Source: Falsihalocynthiibacter halioticoli
GTDB taxonomy: Bacteria; Pseudomonadota; Alphaproteobacteria; Rhodobacterales; Rhodobacteraceae
DNA length: 64,000 nt
Reading direction: 5' to 3'
Assembly: GCF_025802015.1 (NCBI RefSeq)
Contig: NZ_JAOYFC010000002.1
Coordinates: 558,001-622,000, forward strand
The translations under genes were made by a program, and so were the position numbers. Within the stretch, counting starts at the first letter, position 1. Each line of letters starts with the position of its first letter. Below the pieces are notes generated by a model, which was not told the origin of the DNA, did not search any database, and saw only the letters and a program-made list of their open reading frames with translations. Shown here one piece after another: positions 16,958-24,915 of this stretch.

Positions 16958-17236
16958 TCAAGTCCAAGAAACATCCTGGCCGCCTGGGAGTGCAATGCGT
17001 GTTTGCTTGAGCGTTTCAAATGGCCACCCCATCGCGGCACAAAGGTCCATGACCCACTTGTCGTCCAACATCACGAAATCCAGCACCGACCCAAGATATT
17101 CTGGGTCTTCCGCTCCAGCACGCACATCTTTGGCGCTCGCGCCCGTTGAACCAAGGAATACATCCCAAAGTTCCTCGTTACCGGCAAGCCACCCTAATGC
17201 TTGAATTGCCCGCACTTGCGCAGTTTCTGGATTCAT
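16958..17236 (-). CDS. DUF3572 small protein
   Basis: A 92-residue soluble helical protein with the features of DUF3572 (ALGWLAGNEELWDVFLG, ASAKDVRAGAEDPEYLGSVLDF, LCAAMGWP). Its function is unknown. In many alphaproteobacteria this family sits beside divK/pleD, and here it is divergent from a PleD orthologue with 94 bases between starts, which supports real synteny. The stop is 36 bases past the dehalogenase stop, on the opposite strand. Confidence 0.85.
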   Translation of the reverse strand: MNPETAQVRAIQALGWLAGNEELWDVFLGSTGASAKDVRAGAEDPEYLGSVLDFVMLDDKWVMDLCAAMGWPFETLKQTRIALPGGQDVSWT

Positions 17237-17330
17237 CGACTTTTACACTCTTTGGAAAGGAAATTTTAACTAATCTAACCAAATATGAAACGCAACGGTA
17301 GTAAATTGAGTCAAATTCGCGGGGAATGAC

Positions 17331-18707
17331 ATGGCTGGCCGAATACTGATTGCGGACAACGTCGCCACCAATCGCATTGTGCTCAAAGCTAACCTCGCGA
17401 GCGCATTTTATGATGTGAGCCAATCCGCGGACGGTGCGCAGACCATTCGCATTGCCATTAAAGAATCTCCTGACCTGATTATTCTAAGCTCTGACTTACC
17501 CGACAAATGTGGCATCACCGTTTGTGAGGCTCTGCGCCGGCACCCAGAAACCCGTGAAATCCCCATAATTATAGTCTCCTCCAGTAGCGATCCCAATACT
17601 AGATTACTAGCTCTCAAGGCGGGAGCAGATGAGTTTATTAGCAAGCCCATACACGAAGAAATTCTGCTCGCCAAAACTCGCAGTATTCTGCGCGCACGTG
17701 GGGCCATAGAGGAATTACGAGAGAACGCTCCAAGCTTTACAGACACGGGCTTTGCCGAGGCATCGAGCGGCTTTGCAACCCAAGGGCAAATCGCAATTAT
17801 CTCTGCTGACCCCGCACGCACAGAAACCATCCAGCAAAGCCTTGCAAACCAAATCAGAGATCGCGTTGAGACACTTTCGCCAGATGCAGCATTAAAAGGC
17901 TTCCGCAATAAAACGTCGCCAGATGTAATCCTTTTGGCCGCCAATAGTACTTCGGCGTCCGAAATGCTCAGGCTTTTGTCAGAGCTCAAAAGTAGGCAGG
18001 ATACACGCTATACCCCGATTGTAATGCTGCTCGAAAATCCTCATGGCGCGGATGCCATCTCTGCTCTTGATCTCGGCGCACATGACATTGTTGGCGCAAA
18101 TGTTAACGCTGAAGAACTTGCGCTTCGGCTCCGCACGCAGCTTAAACGGAAACGTCAGGCCGACAAGCTCCGAGAAAACGTACAGGACGGGCTCCGTATG
18201 GCGGTCATCGATCCGTTAACGGGCCTTTACAACCGTCGCTATGCGTTGCCGCATCTGAAACATATCGCCAATCGCGCCAAGGGAAGCCAGCGCGACTACG
18301 CCGTGATGATGCTCGATCTGGACCGATTCAAACAGGTGAACGACACCTACGGTCATGCCGCAGGAGACGCGGTCATCCGCGAGGTCGCCGAACGCATTCG
18401 TGCAAGTCTGCGGAGCGTAGATCTTGTTGCGCGTTATGGGGGCGAGGAATTCTTGATTGCGATGCCGGAAACATCATTAGAGCAAGCCAGAATTGCCGCA
18501 GAGCGCGTCAGGCGAATAGTCGAAGCCACGCCTATTTCTATACCTGGAACCAATCACCAAATTACGGCGACTCTAAGCATCGGCGTCGCCATCGCGGATA
18601 GCGCGACACAAACTCCTGATGACCTTCTTAAACGTGCGGATTCAGCGCTTTATGTCGCAAAGTCCGACGGCCGCAATCAGGTTTCGGTCAGCGAGCACAC
18701 GCATTAG
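17331..18707 (+). CDS. pleD: PleD-type diguanylate cyclase with degenerate receiver domain
   Basis: A 458-residue protein of REC-REC-GGDEF order, collinear with Caulobacter PleD. The first receiver keeps D9, S83 and K105, but the phospho-acceptor D53 of PleD is Ser here (LIILSSDLPD) and the second acidic residue D10 is Asn (ADN). The second receiver is the usual degenerate adaptor. The cyclase domain has an intact GGEEF and an RSVD inhibitory site. It should make cyclic di-GMP but cannot be switched on by Asp phosphorylation in the normal way. DUF3572 next door supports orthology. No divK is present in the window. Confidence 0.9.
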   Translation: MAGRILIADNVATNRIVLKANLASAFYDVSQSADGAQTIRIAIKESPDLIILSSDLPDKCGITVCEALRRHPETREIPIIIVSSSSDPNTRLLALKAGADEFISKPIHEEILLAKTRSILRARGAIEELRENAPSFTDTGFAEASSGFATQGQIAIISADPARTETIQQSLANQIRDRVETLSPDAALKGFRNKTSPDVILLAANSTSASEMLRLLSELKSRQDTRYTPIVMLLENPHGADAISALDLGAHDIVGANVNAEELALRLRTQLKRKRQADKLRENVQDGLRMAVIDPLTGLYNRRYALPHLKHIANRAKGSQRDYAVMMLDLDRFKQVNDTYGHAAGDAVIREVAERIRASLRSVDLVARYGGEEFLIAMPETSLEQARIAAERVRRIVEATPISIPGTNHQITATLSIGVAIADSATQTPDDLLKRADSALYVAKSDGRNQVSVSEHTH

Positions 18708-18710
18708 TCT

Positions 18711-19226
18711 CTATTTATTATCTGTGCGAGGTGGCTTCTTGCCATTCGATCGGTTTCGTTTGAACTGCGCTTCAAGGCGGTCTGCGTAGGCAATGCGCTC
18801 CTCCACGCTCATCTTTGAAATCTCCTCAATCAGCGCCGCCTCGCCTTGCGTTCTACGAAGTTCTCCGAGTTCGCTCATCTTGTCGAAATAGTTTGCCAGA
18901 CGTTCCGGATCGAATTCTTCCGCGCGAATGGACTCGATCAACCCAATTAACAAAACGCGTGCTTCACGCCGATCTTCACGGCTTCGTTGCGTAATTCGGC
19001 CGCTTAAATTTTCCTTCAAGGCCTGCTTGTTTTGTTCATCCATCGCGCGGCTGAATGGCCCGATATCGACCTCACCTTGTGGTGGGCGCATATGCCCTTT
19101 GCCGCCTGTTACAGCTCCGCCGACAAGCACACCAATAAAGAGGCAGTTCACCACCAAAGACCCGATCAACAGATACTTTTGTATGCTGCTGGATTTTGTT
19201 TTTTTAGTATCAGGTGCATCGCTCAT
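18711..19226 (-). CDS. Periplasmic heavy-metal sensor-like membrane protein
   Basis: A 171-residue protein with a short cytoplasmic N-terminus, one membrane helix (YLLIGSLVVNCLFIGVLVGGAV) and a charged helical periplasmic domain, resembling the Spy/CnrX-related metal-resistance sensors. Its start overlaps the stop of the upstream membrane protein by four bases. It is the last gene of a sigma factor, membrane protein and sensor operon, the arrangement used by CnrYXH-like systems, in which the sensor tells an anti-sigma protein to release the sigma factor. The signal here is unknown. Confidence 0.7.
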   Translation of the reverse strand: MSDAPDTKKTKSSSIQKYLLIGSLVVNCLFIGVLVGGAVTGGKGHMRPPQGEVDIGPFSRAMDEQNKQALKENLSGRITQRSREDRREARVLLIGLIESIRAEEFDPERLANYFDKMSELGELRRTQGEAALIEEISKMSVEERIAYADRLEAQFKRNRSNGKKPPRTDNK

Positions 19227-19591
19227 AGCTGCCCCTCCAATAACGTGTAGTCATAATTCGGGAGATACTCCGCATAGCTGACCGCGTCCTCCGACCAGAC
19301 GAAGCTTGCCAAGCCGTCCAAAGATTCAGGCGGAGATACACCGATCCAAACACCGACAATCGTTGCCGTTGCCAGCCCTGCCACAGACCGCCAACCACCG
19401 ATCGCACCGATCAAAGCTTCCCAAATAGGTTTCGGCTTAGGAGAAGGGGCCTGCGGTGCGAACGCGTCCTGAATATCTTCAGCATCACGAAGTACACGCG
19501 CCATGAAATCTGTCGACGGTTCGTTCACGGCCTGTTTCTCGGCGGCAAAAAAACCATCAAGATCAATCGGTTTTTCAGGTGTCTTAGGCAT
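19223..19591 (-). CDS. Single-pass membrane protein, candidate anti-sigma factor
   Basis: A 122-residue protein with an acidic N-terminal cytoplasmic part (about 70 residues, proline-rich before the membrane), one helix (SVAGLATATIVGVWIGV) and a short periplasmic tail. No zinc anti-sigma motif is seen. It overlaps the ECF sigma gene by eight bases and the sensor gene by four, so the three are tightly coupled. Position and topology suggest it holds the sigma factor at the membrane. I do not recognise the family from sequence. Confidence 0.7.
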   Translation of the reverse strand: MPKTPEKPIDLDGFFAAEKQAVNEPSTDFMARVLRDAEDIQDAFAPQAPSPKPKPIWEALIGAIGGWRSVAGLATATIVGVWIGVSPPESLDGLASFVWSEDAVSYAEYLPNYDYTLLEGQL

Positions 19592-20168
19592 CGGTGTATC
19601 CTAACTCGTCGCGGCGCCCTGACAATAGCTTAGCAAGCGCCCTTTTTCCCCTCGCCGTCAAACTCTCGACAGCTTCGGTACTGATTTCCAATACGTCTGC
19701 GATTTCAGGGTTTGAAAGCCCTTCGAAATGTCGCAGAACAATCGCCGCGCGCTGGCGCTCGGGAAGTGTTTCCATCGCCAGTTGAAGCGCCTTCGCCCGA
19801 TCCTCTGTCTGCATGACCTCTTCGGCAGACTTAGCATCACTCAGCGGCTCAGCGATTTCGTCTAACCCAACGCCTCGGCGCTTGCGAAGCCTGTCGGTAC
19901 AGAGGTTGCGGGTGACCTGATAAAGCCAAGTACTGACTTTGGCCTCCCCTCGCCTCCATTCCGGAGCAATTTTCCATAGGCGCAACATAGCTTCTTGAGC
20001 CACGTCTTCGGCTTCGGCCCGATCAGAGAGCAATCTCTGCGCAAAGGCAAAAGCTTTGGGTGCAAATAATTCAGTCAGCGCCCGCGCCGCGGCTCTGTCG
20101 CCGTTGGCATAGAGTACCAACAGTTCTTCTTCCGGAACCTCAGATAGGGTTGCGCGCGCGTTTGACAT
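19584..20168 (-). CDS. ECF-type RNA polymerase sigma factor
   Basis: A 194-residue sigma-70 family ECF factor. Region 2 runs from LTELFAPKAFAFAQRLLSDRAEAEDVAQEAMLRLW through region 2.4 (VSTWLYQVTRNLCTDRLR), and region 4 holds the helix-turn-helix LSNPEIADVLEISTEAVESL. The ATG at 20168 gives a normal N-terminus; a TTG at 20219 with an AAGGTG site is an alternative. It leads the operon with the membrane and sensor proteins. Similar roseobacter sets respond to metal or oxidative stress, but the target promoters are not evident here. Confidence 0.92.
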   Translation of the reverse strand: MSNARATLSEVPEEELLVLYANGDRAAARALTELFAPKAFAFAQRLLSDRAEAEDVAQEAMLRLWKIAPEWRRGEAKVSTWLYQVTRNLCTDRLRKRRGVGLDEIAEPLSDAKSAEEVMQTEDRAKALQLAMETLPERQRAAIVLRHFEGLSNPEIADVLEISTEAVESLTARGKRALAKLLSGRRDELGYTDA

Positions 20169-20260
20169 AGAGTCCGGCGTATCCGTTTTGATTAATTCTG
20201 GCAACGCACCTCTTCCCAAGCCGGCACCTTGGACCTGGGAAGAGGCAGAAACTATTTACT

Positions 20261-20764
20261 TTACTCGGATCCGCGCTCGCCTTTTGGTCCGCGTTTACCC
20301 TTCTTCTTGCCCAAATGCTTATGGCCAGCCTTGAGTTCTTCCATGCTCAGAAGGCCGTCTCCATCTTTATCGAGCTTTTCAAACATGTCGTCACCCATGG
20401 AGCGGGCTTGCATTTCTTCTTCGCTCACGAGGCCATCACCATCTTTATCGAGCGCCTTAATCATCCGCTCGCTACGGTTCTCTTTACGCTCTGCACGCTT
20501 CTTATCTGCCTGTGCCGCCATTTCTTCGCTGGAGATTTTTCCATCGCCATCGATATCCATCGCTTTGAAGCGCGCAGCTTGATGGGCCGCAATCTCTTCC
20601 TGAGAGATCATTCCGTCGCCATTGGTATCGATCTCTTCGATGTTAAAACGAGCGCCGCCGCGTTTGTCGCCTTTCTCGCTATCTGTCTGGGAAATCGCGG
20701 CACCCGCGGTTGCTACCAACAAGAGGCCTGCGGAAAGTCCTGCGATCAATGTCATATGTTTCAT
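20261..20764 (-). CDS. Secreted EF-hand calcium-binding protein
   Basis: A 167-residue protein with a signal peptide (MKHMTLIAGLSAGLLLVATAGAAISQ) and at least four EF-hand loops of the D-x-D-G-D-G type: DTNGDGMIS, DIDGDGKIS, DKDGDGLVS and DKDGDGLLS. It ends in a basic tail (KKKGKRGPKG). The ATG at 20764 follows AAGGATGG and gives the signal peptide; longer in-frame starts would hide it. It lies 92 bases upstream of the sigma factor on the same strand, so it may belong to that regulon. A periplasmic calcium buffer or sensor role is inferred from the loops alone. Confidence 0.88.
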   Translation of the reverse strand: MKHMTLIAGLSAGLLLVATAGAAISQTDSEKGDKRGGARFNIEEIDTNGDGMISQEEIAAHQAARFKAMDIDGDGKISSEEMAAQADKKRAERKENRSERMIKALDKDGDGLVSEEEMQARSMGDDMFEKLDKDGDGLLSMEELKAGHKHLGKKKGKRGPKGERGSE

Positions 20765-20954
20765 TTGTCCATCCTTTTTGAATGTTGTCACAAGCCGTCT
20801 CTCAGCTCGTGATCTGTAAATAAAACGCGTGGGGTTCGGAATTCCGTCGCCTGAAATCGAATTATTTTGCGACATCGCGCCGCAAGGACAGATTGACCAC
20901 TGTTCATCTGCAGCAGGCATTGGCAAATATAGAGGCGCGAACAAGGACAACATC

Positions 20955-21365
20955 ATGCAAAACACTGCTACAGACAGAACCGGCACAGACACCGACCGGC
21001 CAGTCAAACAGGCGATCATGCGTGGCTGGAAGCGAAAATGCCCCAACTGCGGGTCTGGCCCAATTCTGATGAGCTACTTAAAAGTACGCCCGAATTGCGC
21101 CGTCTGTAACGAGGAGCTTTATCACCAGCGCGCGGACGACGGGCCTGCGTATCTGACAATCCTGGTTGTTGGACACATCATGGCGCCGCTTCTTCTGGCG
21201 GTCTTTACTGCCTATCAACCAGACCCGTTTATTCTCGCGGGCGCCTTCTCCGTTGGCTGCGTTGCACTCTCGCTCTATCTGCTCCCCCGCTTCAAAGGGG
21301 CGATGATCGGAATTCAATGGGCCAAGAGGATGCATGGTTTCGGCACCGGCAGCGGACAAAACTAG
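20955..21365 (+). CDS. DUF983 membrane protein with zinc-ribbon-like cysteines
   Basis: A 136-residue protein of DUF983 type. It has paired cysteines (CPNCGSGP and CAVCNEEL) that could bind zinc, followed by two membrane helices (AYLTILVVGHIMAPLLLAVFTAY and LAGAFSVGCVALSLYLLP). The ATG at 20955 follows AAGGAC; a longer GTG-initiated reading is possible but has no support. It is divergent from the EF-hand gene and its stop overlaps the phnM stop by four bases on the other strand. The family's function is unknown. Confidence 0.85.
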   Translation: MQNTATDRTGTDTDRPVKQAIMRGWKRKCPNCGSGPILMSYLKVRPNCAVCNEELYHQRADDGPAYLTILVVGHIMAPLLLAVFTAYQPDPFILAGAFSVGCVALSLYLLPRFKGAMIGIQWAKRMHGFGTGSGQN

Positions 21366-22516
21366 CCGCAACGGTCGCCATTCGCCCATACCGCTCGAAT
21401 GACGGGTGCATCAAGGACTTTGCCAAACCGGATGATGTCCGCTCGTTTTCCCTGCGCAAGTACACCACGATCATCCAAACCGACTGCAAGTGCAGGAGCT
21501 TTCGTCACGGTTGCCAACGCGCGCGGCAGATCATCCCACATATCGGCGAGCTGCAAAGCGCCAAGAAGCAAAGATGCCGGTACATAGTCAGACGAAAGAA
21601 TATCAACGCGGTTTAAGTTGGCGAGTTCGGAGGCCGCGACATTTCCGGAATGCGACCCACCCCGCACCAAGTTGGGTGACCCCATGATGACCGAGATGTT
21701 TTGATCCGCGCAAGCATGCGCCGCTTCAACGGTCGTTGGAAACTCGGCAATCGTCACACCATGTTTGAATGAGGCCTCAACCTGCTCGCGTGTCGTATCA
21801 TCATGGCTCGCCAGTGTCGCGCCGTAGCGTTTCGCAGCACCAACAGTCGCCTCTTCATGTTTAGCGCCAATGGTATCACGCAGGCCAATTAGAAAGTCGA
21901 TATACTCACCAAATGTGTCTCGCGACAAACCGTTCTTGCCGCAGACGTAATCCTCGAATTTCTTAAGATCGCTGAATTGCCGCTGCCCAGGCGTGTGATC
22001 CATCAAAGAAACAATTCCGACACGATCATCTGGCCCAAACTCCTCCAACTCTTCTAGCAGTGTCTCAGAACAGACTTCCGCACGGAGATGAATATGGTGG
22101 CTTATCCCAAGAGCACCCGCATCGCGCATAGATAGGATTTCGTGAGCCATCTTACGGGCATATTTACCATAGCGTTTTTTGCTCAAGTCAGACGTGATTG
22201 ATCCCACGCGGATCGCATCAAATACAGTGGTTATTCCTGCCCCTGCTAGCTCGCGGTCATGCGCAACAATCGCGGCACGGTGCGGCCAATCAACTTTTGG
22301 GCGGGGCGTCATATGGCGTTCGAGGTTGTCAGTGTGAAGCTCAATGAGGCCAGGAGCCAAGAAGTCTCCATCACAATCTATCGCGCCTGAAACCTGCGAT
22401 CGGCCTTGGGTGATCTCTTTGATCTCATTTCCTGCGATCGTCAGCGTGCCGTAAATCACCTCTTCGTCCAGAATGATGTTTGCGTTCGTTAGAACTGTTT
22501 CGGATCTTTGCGTCAT
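21362..22516 (-). CDS. phnM: PhnM, ribose methylphosphonate triphosphate diphosphatase
   Basis: A 384-residue amidohydrolase-fold enzyme of the C-P lyase pathway, which removes pyrophosphate from alpha-D-ribose 1-methylphosphonate 5-triphosphate. The signature HTDNLERHMTPRPKVDWPH is unmistakable. Other metal-site segments are LASHDDTTREQV and the C-terminal ILSSDYVPASLL. Length matches E. coli PhnM (378). The ATG at 22516 is preferred because the upstream extension lacks family sequence. No other C-P lyase gene adjoins it, which is unusual. A phnDCE-like transporter begins 40 kb away on what appears to be a mobile region. Confidence 0.92.
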   Translation of the reverse strand: MTQRSETVLTNANIILDEEVIYGTLTIAGNEIKEITQGRSQVSGAIDCDGDFLAPGLIELHTDNLERHMTPRPKVDWPHRAAIVAHDRELAGAGITTVFDAIRVGSITSDLSKKRYGKYARKMAHEILSMRDAGALGISHHIHLRAEVCSETLLEELEEFGPDDRVGIVSLMDHTPGQRQFSDLKKFEDYVCGKNGLSRDTFGEYIDFLIGLRDTIGAKHEEATVGAAKRYGATLASHDDTTREQVEASFKHGVTIAEFPTTVEAAHACADQNISVIMGSPNLVRGGSHSGNVAASELANLNRVDILSSDYVPASLLLGALQLADMWDDLPRALATVTKAPALAVGLDDRGVLAQGKRADIIRFGKVLDAPVIRAVWANGDRCG

Positions 22517-22721
22517 GTCTGGCGGCCTTTTGCAGCAGAGGTCTTTGAACTCGAATGCCGAGTCAGCGGGTGGAGTGTGGCTTGTTTTGAACGGATTGTT
22601 TACCCCCGAGTTGCGGATTTTCACGTTTGGGGCCGAGCTAGGTTAGCGGCAAGACATTGAACTGCGATATGCAAGCCTATAGCGTTGCGGTTGCGCGCAA
22701 GAACAACACCAAAGGCTCACC

Positions 22722-23399
22722 ATGAACTCTCCTGTAATTCGCGACGCAGCTTCGCTTATTTTGCATCGCAATATCGCCGGCGCCGTACATGTCTTAATGG
22801 GGCAACGCGGACAAAAAGCAGCGTTCATGCCGAACAAATTCGTGTTTCCCGGCGGAGCGGTTGATTTGGATGACGTAAATATTCCGCTGATGCAGCCAAT
22901 GGAACCTGCGTGCCAAGAACAGCTACTTCACGACTGCACGCCAGAACTGGCTCGTGCTTTGCCCGTTGCGGCAATTCGGGAACTCTGGGAGGAAGCGGGC
23001 TTGATACTGGGCTCCAAGGCCGAGTGGAAAACCCCACCCAAAGATTGGGAAACCTTTGCGCAGCGCGGCTATCGCCCTTCCGCAGAAGGATTTAGATTTG
23101 TGTTTCGCGCGGTGACGCCGATTGGCCCCAAACGAAGATTTGACGCGCGGTTCTTTCTTGTGGATGCCGAAAACCTCGCGAGTGATCCTGATGATTTCAG
23201 CGCCGCCTCTGACGAGCTTTCCCACCTACAATGGATTGAGCTGTCTAATGCGCGGAGTTTTGATTTGCCGTTCATAACCGAAGTCGTGCTTGCCGAAGTT
23301 GAGAAACATCTGAAAACGGGAGTGCGTCCTTCCGAGGTCCCTTATTTCAAGGCAACCGACAAACGCAACATCTTTACGCGCATTCCGTCGGTTGAATAA
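22722..23399 (+). CDS. NUDIX hydrolase
   Basis: A 225-residue NUDIX enzyme. The box is split: the glycine-rich start FPGGAVDLDD is followed by about 35 inserted residues before the catalytic helix RELWEEAGLIL. This long insertion is typical of the larger NUDT19/RNA-pyrophosphatase-like or CoA-type subgroup. Start ATG follows AAAGG. The gene stands alone, 18 bases before the converging EamA gene. Substrate is unknown; diphosphate-linked nucleotides or acyl-CoA are possible from the subgroup. Confidence 0.85.
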   Translation: MNSPVIRDAASLILHRNIAGAVHVLMGQRGQKAAFMPNKFVFPGGAVDLDDVNIPLMQPMEPACQEQLLHDCTPELARALPVAAIRELWEEAGLILGSKAEWKTPPKDWETFAQRGYRPSAEGFRFVFRAVTPIGPKRRFDARFFLVDAENLASDPDDFSAASDELSHLQWIELSNARSFDLPFITEVVLAEVEKHLKTGVRPSEVPYFKATDKRNIFTRIPSVE

Positions 23400-23416
23400 C
23401 CATCCGGGTATCTTCG

Positions 23417-24325
23417 TTAGGCCAGCAGCACCAACAGCAAGATTGATCCCGTTAACAACAGCATTGCGACAATCTCTCTCGTTGCTGCTTTTTCCTTAAA
23501 GAAAACCGTACTTGCTATGAAGCTGAACAAAAGCTCGATCTGTCCCAAGGCTTTGACATAGGCCGCGTTTTGCAAGGTGAAAGCCGTGAACCAACCGAGC
23601 GAGCCCGCCATTGATGTTAGGCCAACCAAGCCAGAAACGCGCCAACTGCGCAGAACACGTGTGATCTCGCCGCTTTCCCGAAAATAGAGCCAGATGGCCA
23701 TGGCAACAGTTTGGCTGCTCGTGACCACGGCCAGTGTGAAACAGGACCGCGCAAAAAACGGCACATCAAGCCCAAGAGACAAAGAGGCTCCCCGATACCC
23801 GATTGCGGAACATGCAAAGAGAATTCCAGATAGAAGCCCCAACCCGGCAGCGGGCGTAAACATGCGCTCAATCCAATTACGGTCATTATCACCAGGAGCG
23901 TTCGAAAGAAGGATAACTCCGGTGAAGCCAACCAGGATCGCGCCCAAGCCCCATGCAGAAATCCCTTCGCCCAAAACAACAAAGCCCAATAATGCGGTCT
24001 GCAAGACCTCGGTCTTCTTGAAGGTGATCCCCACAGCAAAACTGCGATAAGAGAAAATCGCAACAACACACATGGTCGCCAAAATTTGCCCGAGGCCGCC
24101 AGTAAGGGCCATAATCCAGAAGCGCGCGATCGGGTCCGGCATTGGTGTCTCGGAAAGGCGCAGATAGACCACAAGAAGCAGCGCGACCAACGGCGCAGAA
24201 TAGAGAAATCGTGAAAAGGTCGCTCCGGCGGTTGAAAGCTCCGTCGCTTTCAAGTGCTTTTGCAGCATGAACCGCAGGTTTTGTGCAAATGCGGCAGCGA
24301 TTGTAATCGGGATCCAGATATTCAT
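23417..24325 (-). CDS. EamA-family (DMT superfamily) transporter
   Basis: A 302-residue membrane protein with about ten hydrophobic segments in two related halves, as in EamA drug/metabolite transporters. Visible helices include WIPITIAAAFAQNL at the N-terminus and EIVAMLLLTGSILLLVLLA at the C-terminus. It is the last gene of a minus-strand set after an aldo/keto reductase and a NAD-binding protein, with 42 bases to the latter. The transported metabolite is not evident. Confidence 0.88.
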   Translation of the reverse strand: MNIWIPITIAAAFAQNLRFMLQKHLKATELSTAGATFSRFLYSAPLVALLLVVYLRLSETPMPDPIARFWIMALTGGLGQILATMCVVAIFSYRSFAVGITFKKTEVLQTALLGFVVLGEGISAWGLGAILVGFTGVILLSNAPGDNDRNWIERMFTPAAGLGLLSGILFACSAIGYRGASLSLGLDVPFFARSCFTLAVVTSSQTVAMAIWLYFRESGEITRVLRSWRVSGLVGLTSMAGSLGWFTAFTLQNAAYVKALGQIELLFSFIASTVFFKEKAATREIVAMLLLTGSILLLVLLA

Positions 24326-24367
24326 ATCACCTGATGCCCGAGCATCCGTACCCTGTCTAGGTTTTGT

Positions 24368-24904
24368 TTACCGGCCGGAACTAATCTCGGTTTCAAGGCC
24401 GAGTTCCTGTAGGAATGTTGCCGCTTGCGCTAAGAACTTCGGATTGGTTTTCACGCCACCCAATACCGCAACTTTCGGGTTTGAGAAGCCGTAAGACATC
24501 GGCCGCACGACCAGCACGAATTTGGGACGCACTGCGCAGGCTTGTATTTCATGCGCACCAAGTGTTTCGGTTGAGGATGCGATAACGGCCTCTGTTGGGC
24601 AGGTCACCTGAACTTTCTGATAAATCTTGCGCTTTAGATCAAGTCGGTCCGGAGCGCTTTCCTGAATCCAGAGCGCGCCCTCTATCGTATCAGAAAGCGT
24701 TTGATGAACGGACAGACGTGATAGTCCGTTTTCATAACCCGGTTCGCTATCGGCAAGCTGCGCAACCAGTTTTTGCAATTGATCGGTCGCGCCAGTGTCC
24801 GGATCGAAAACGCGCACCGACCAGCCCGCACGCAAGAATAGCAGAGCCCAATTGCGCCCCACTTTTCCGCATCCGATGATCGCTGCGCGTTTTTCCAAAT
24901 TCAA
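24368..24904 (-). CDS. NAD-binding domain protein, short 3-hydroxyacyl-CoA dehydrogenase-like
   Basis: A 178-residue protein equal to the N-terminal Rossmann domain of 3-hydroxyacyl-CoA or carnitine dehydrogenases. The cofactor motif AAIIGCGKVGRNWALLFLRAG and the later segment VIASSTETLGAHEIQ are present, but the C-terminal dehydrogenase domain is absent. Full family members are about 300 residues. The downstream sequence does not continue the domain, so this looks like a genuinely short form or an old truncation. It starts at a TTG at 24904 after GAGAGGAAA, only 11 bases from the aldo/keto reductase stop. Confidence 0.75.
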   Translation of the reverse strand: MNLEKRAAIIGCGKVGRNWALLFLRAGWSVRVFDPDTGATDQLQKLVAQLADSEPGYENGLSRLSVHQTLSDTIEGALWIQESAPDRLDLKRKIYQKVQVTCPTEAVIASSTETLGAHEIQACAVRPKFVLVVRPMSYGFSNPKVAVLGGVKTNPKFLAQAATFLQELGLETEISSGR

Positions 24905-24915
24905 TTTCCTCTCGA

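Noticed and set aside
20765..20870. A GGAATT...CGTT pattern upstream of the EF-hand gene as an ECF promoter
   Set aside because: The spacing is about 12 bases instead of the 16-17 normal for ECF promoters and the -35 lacks the AAC.
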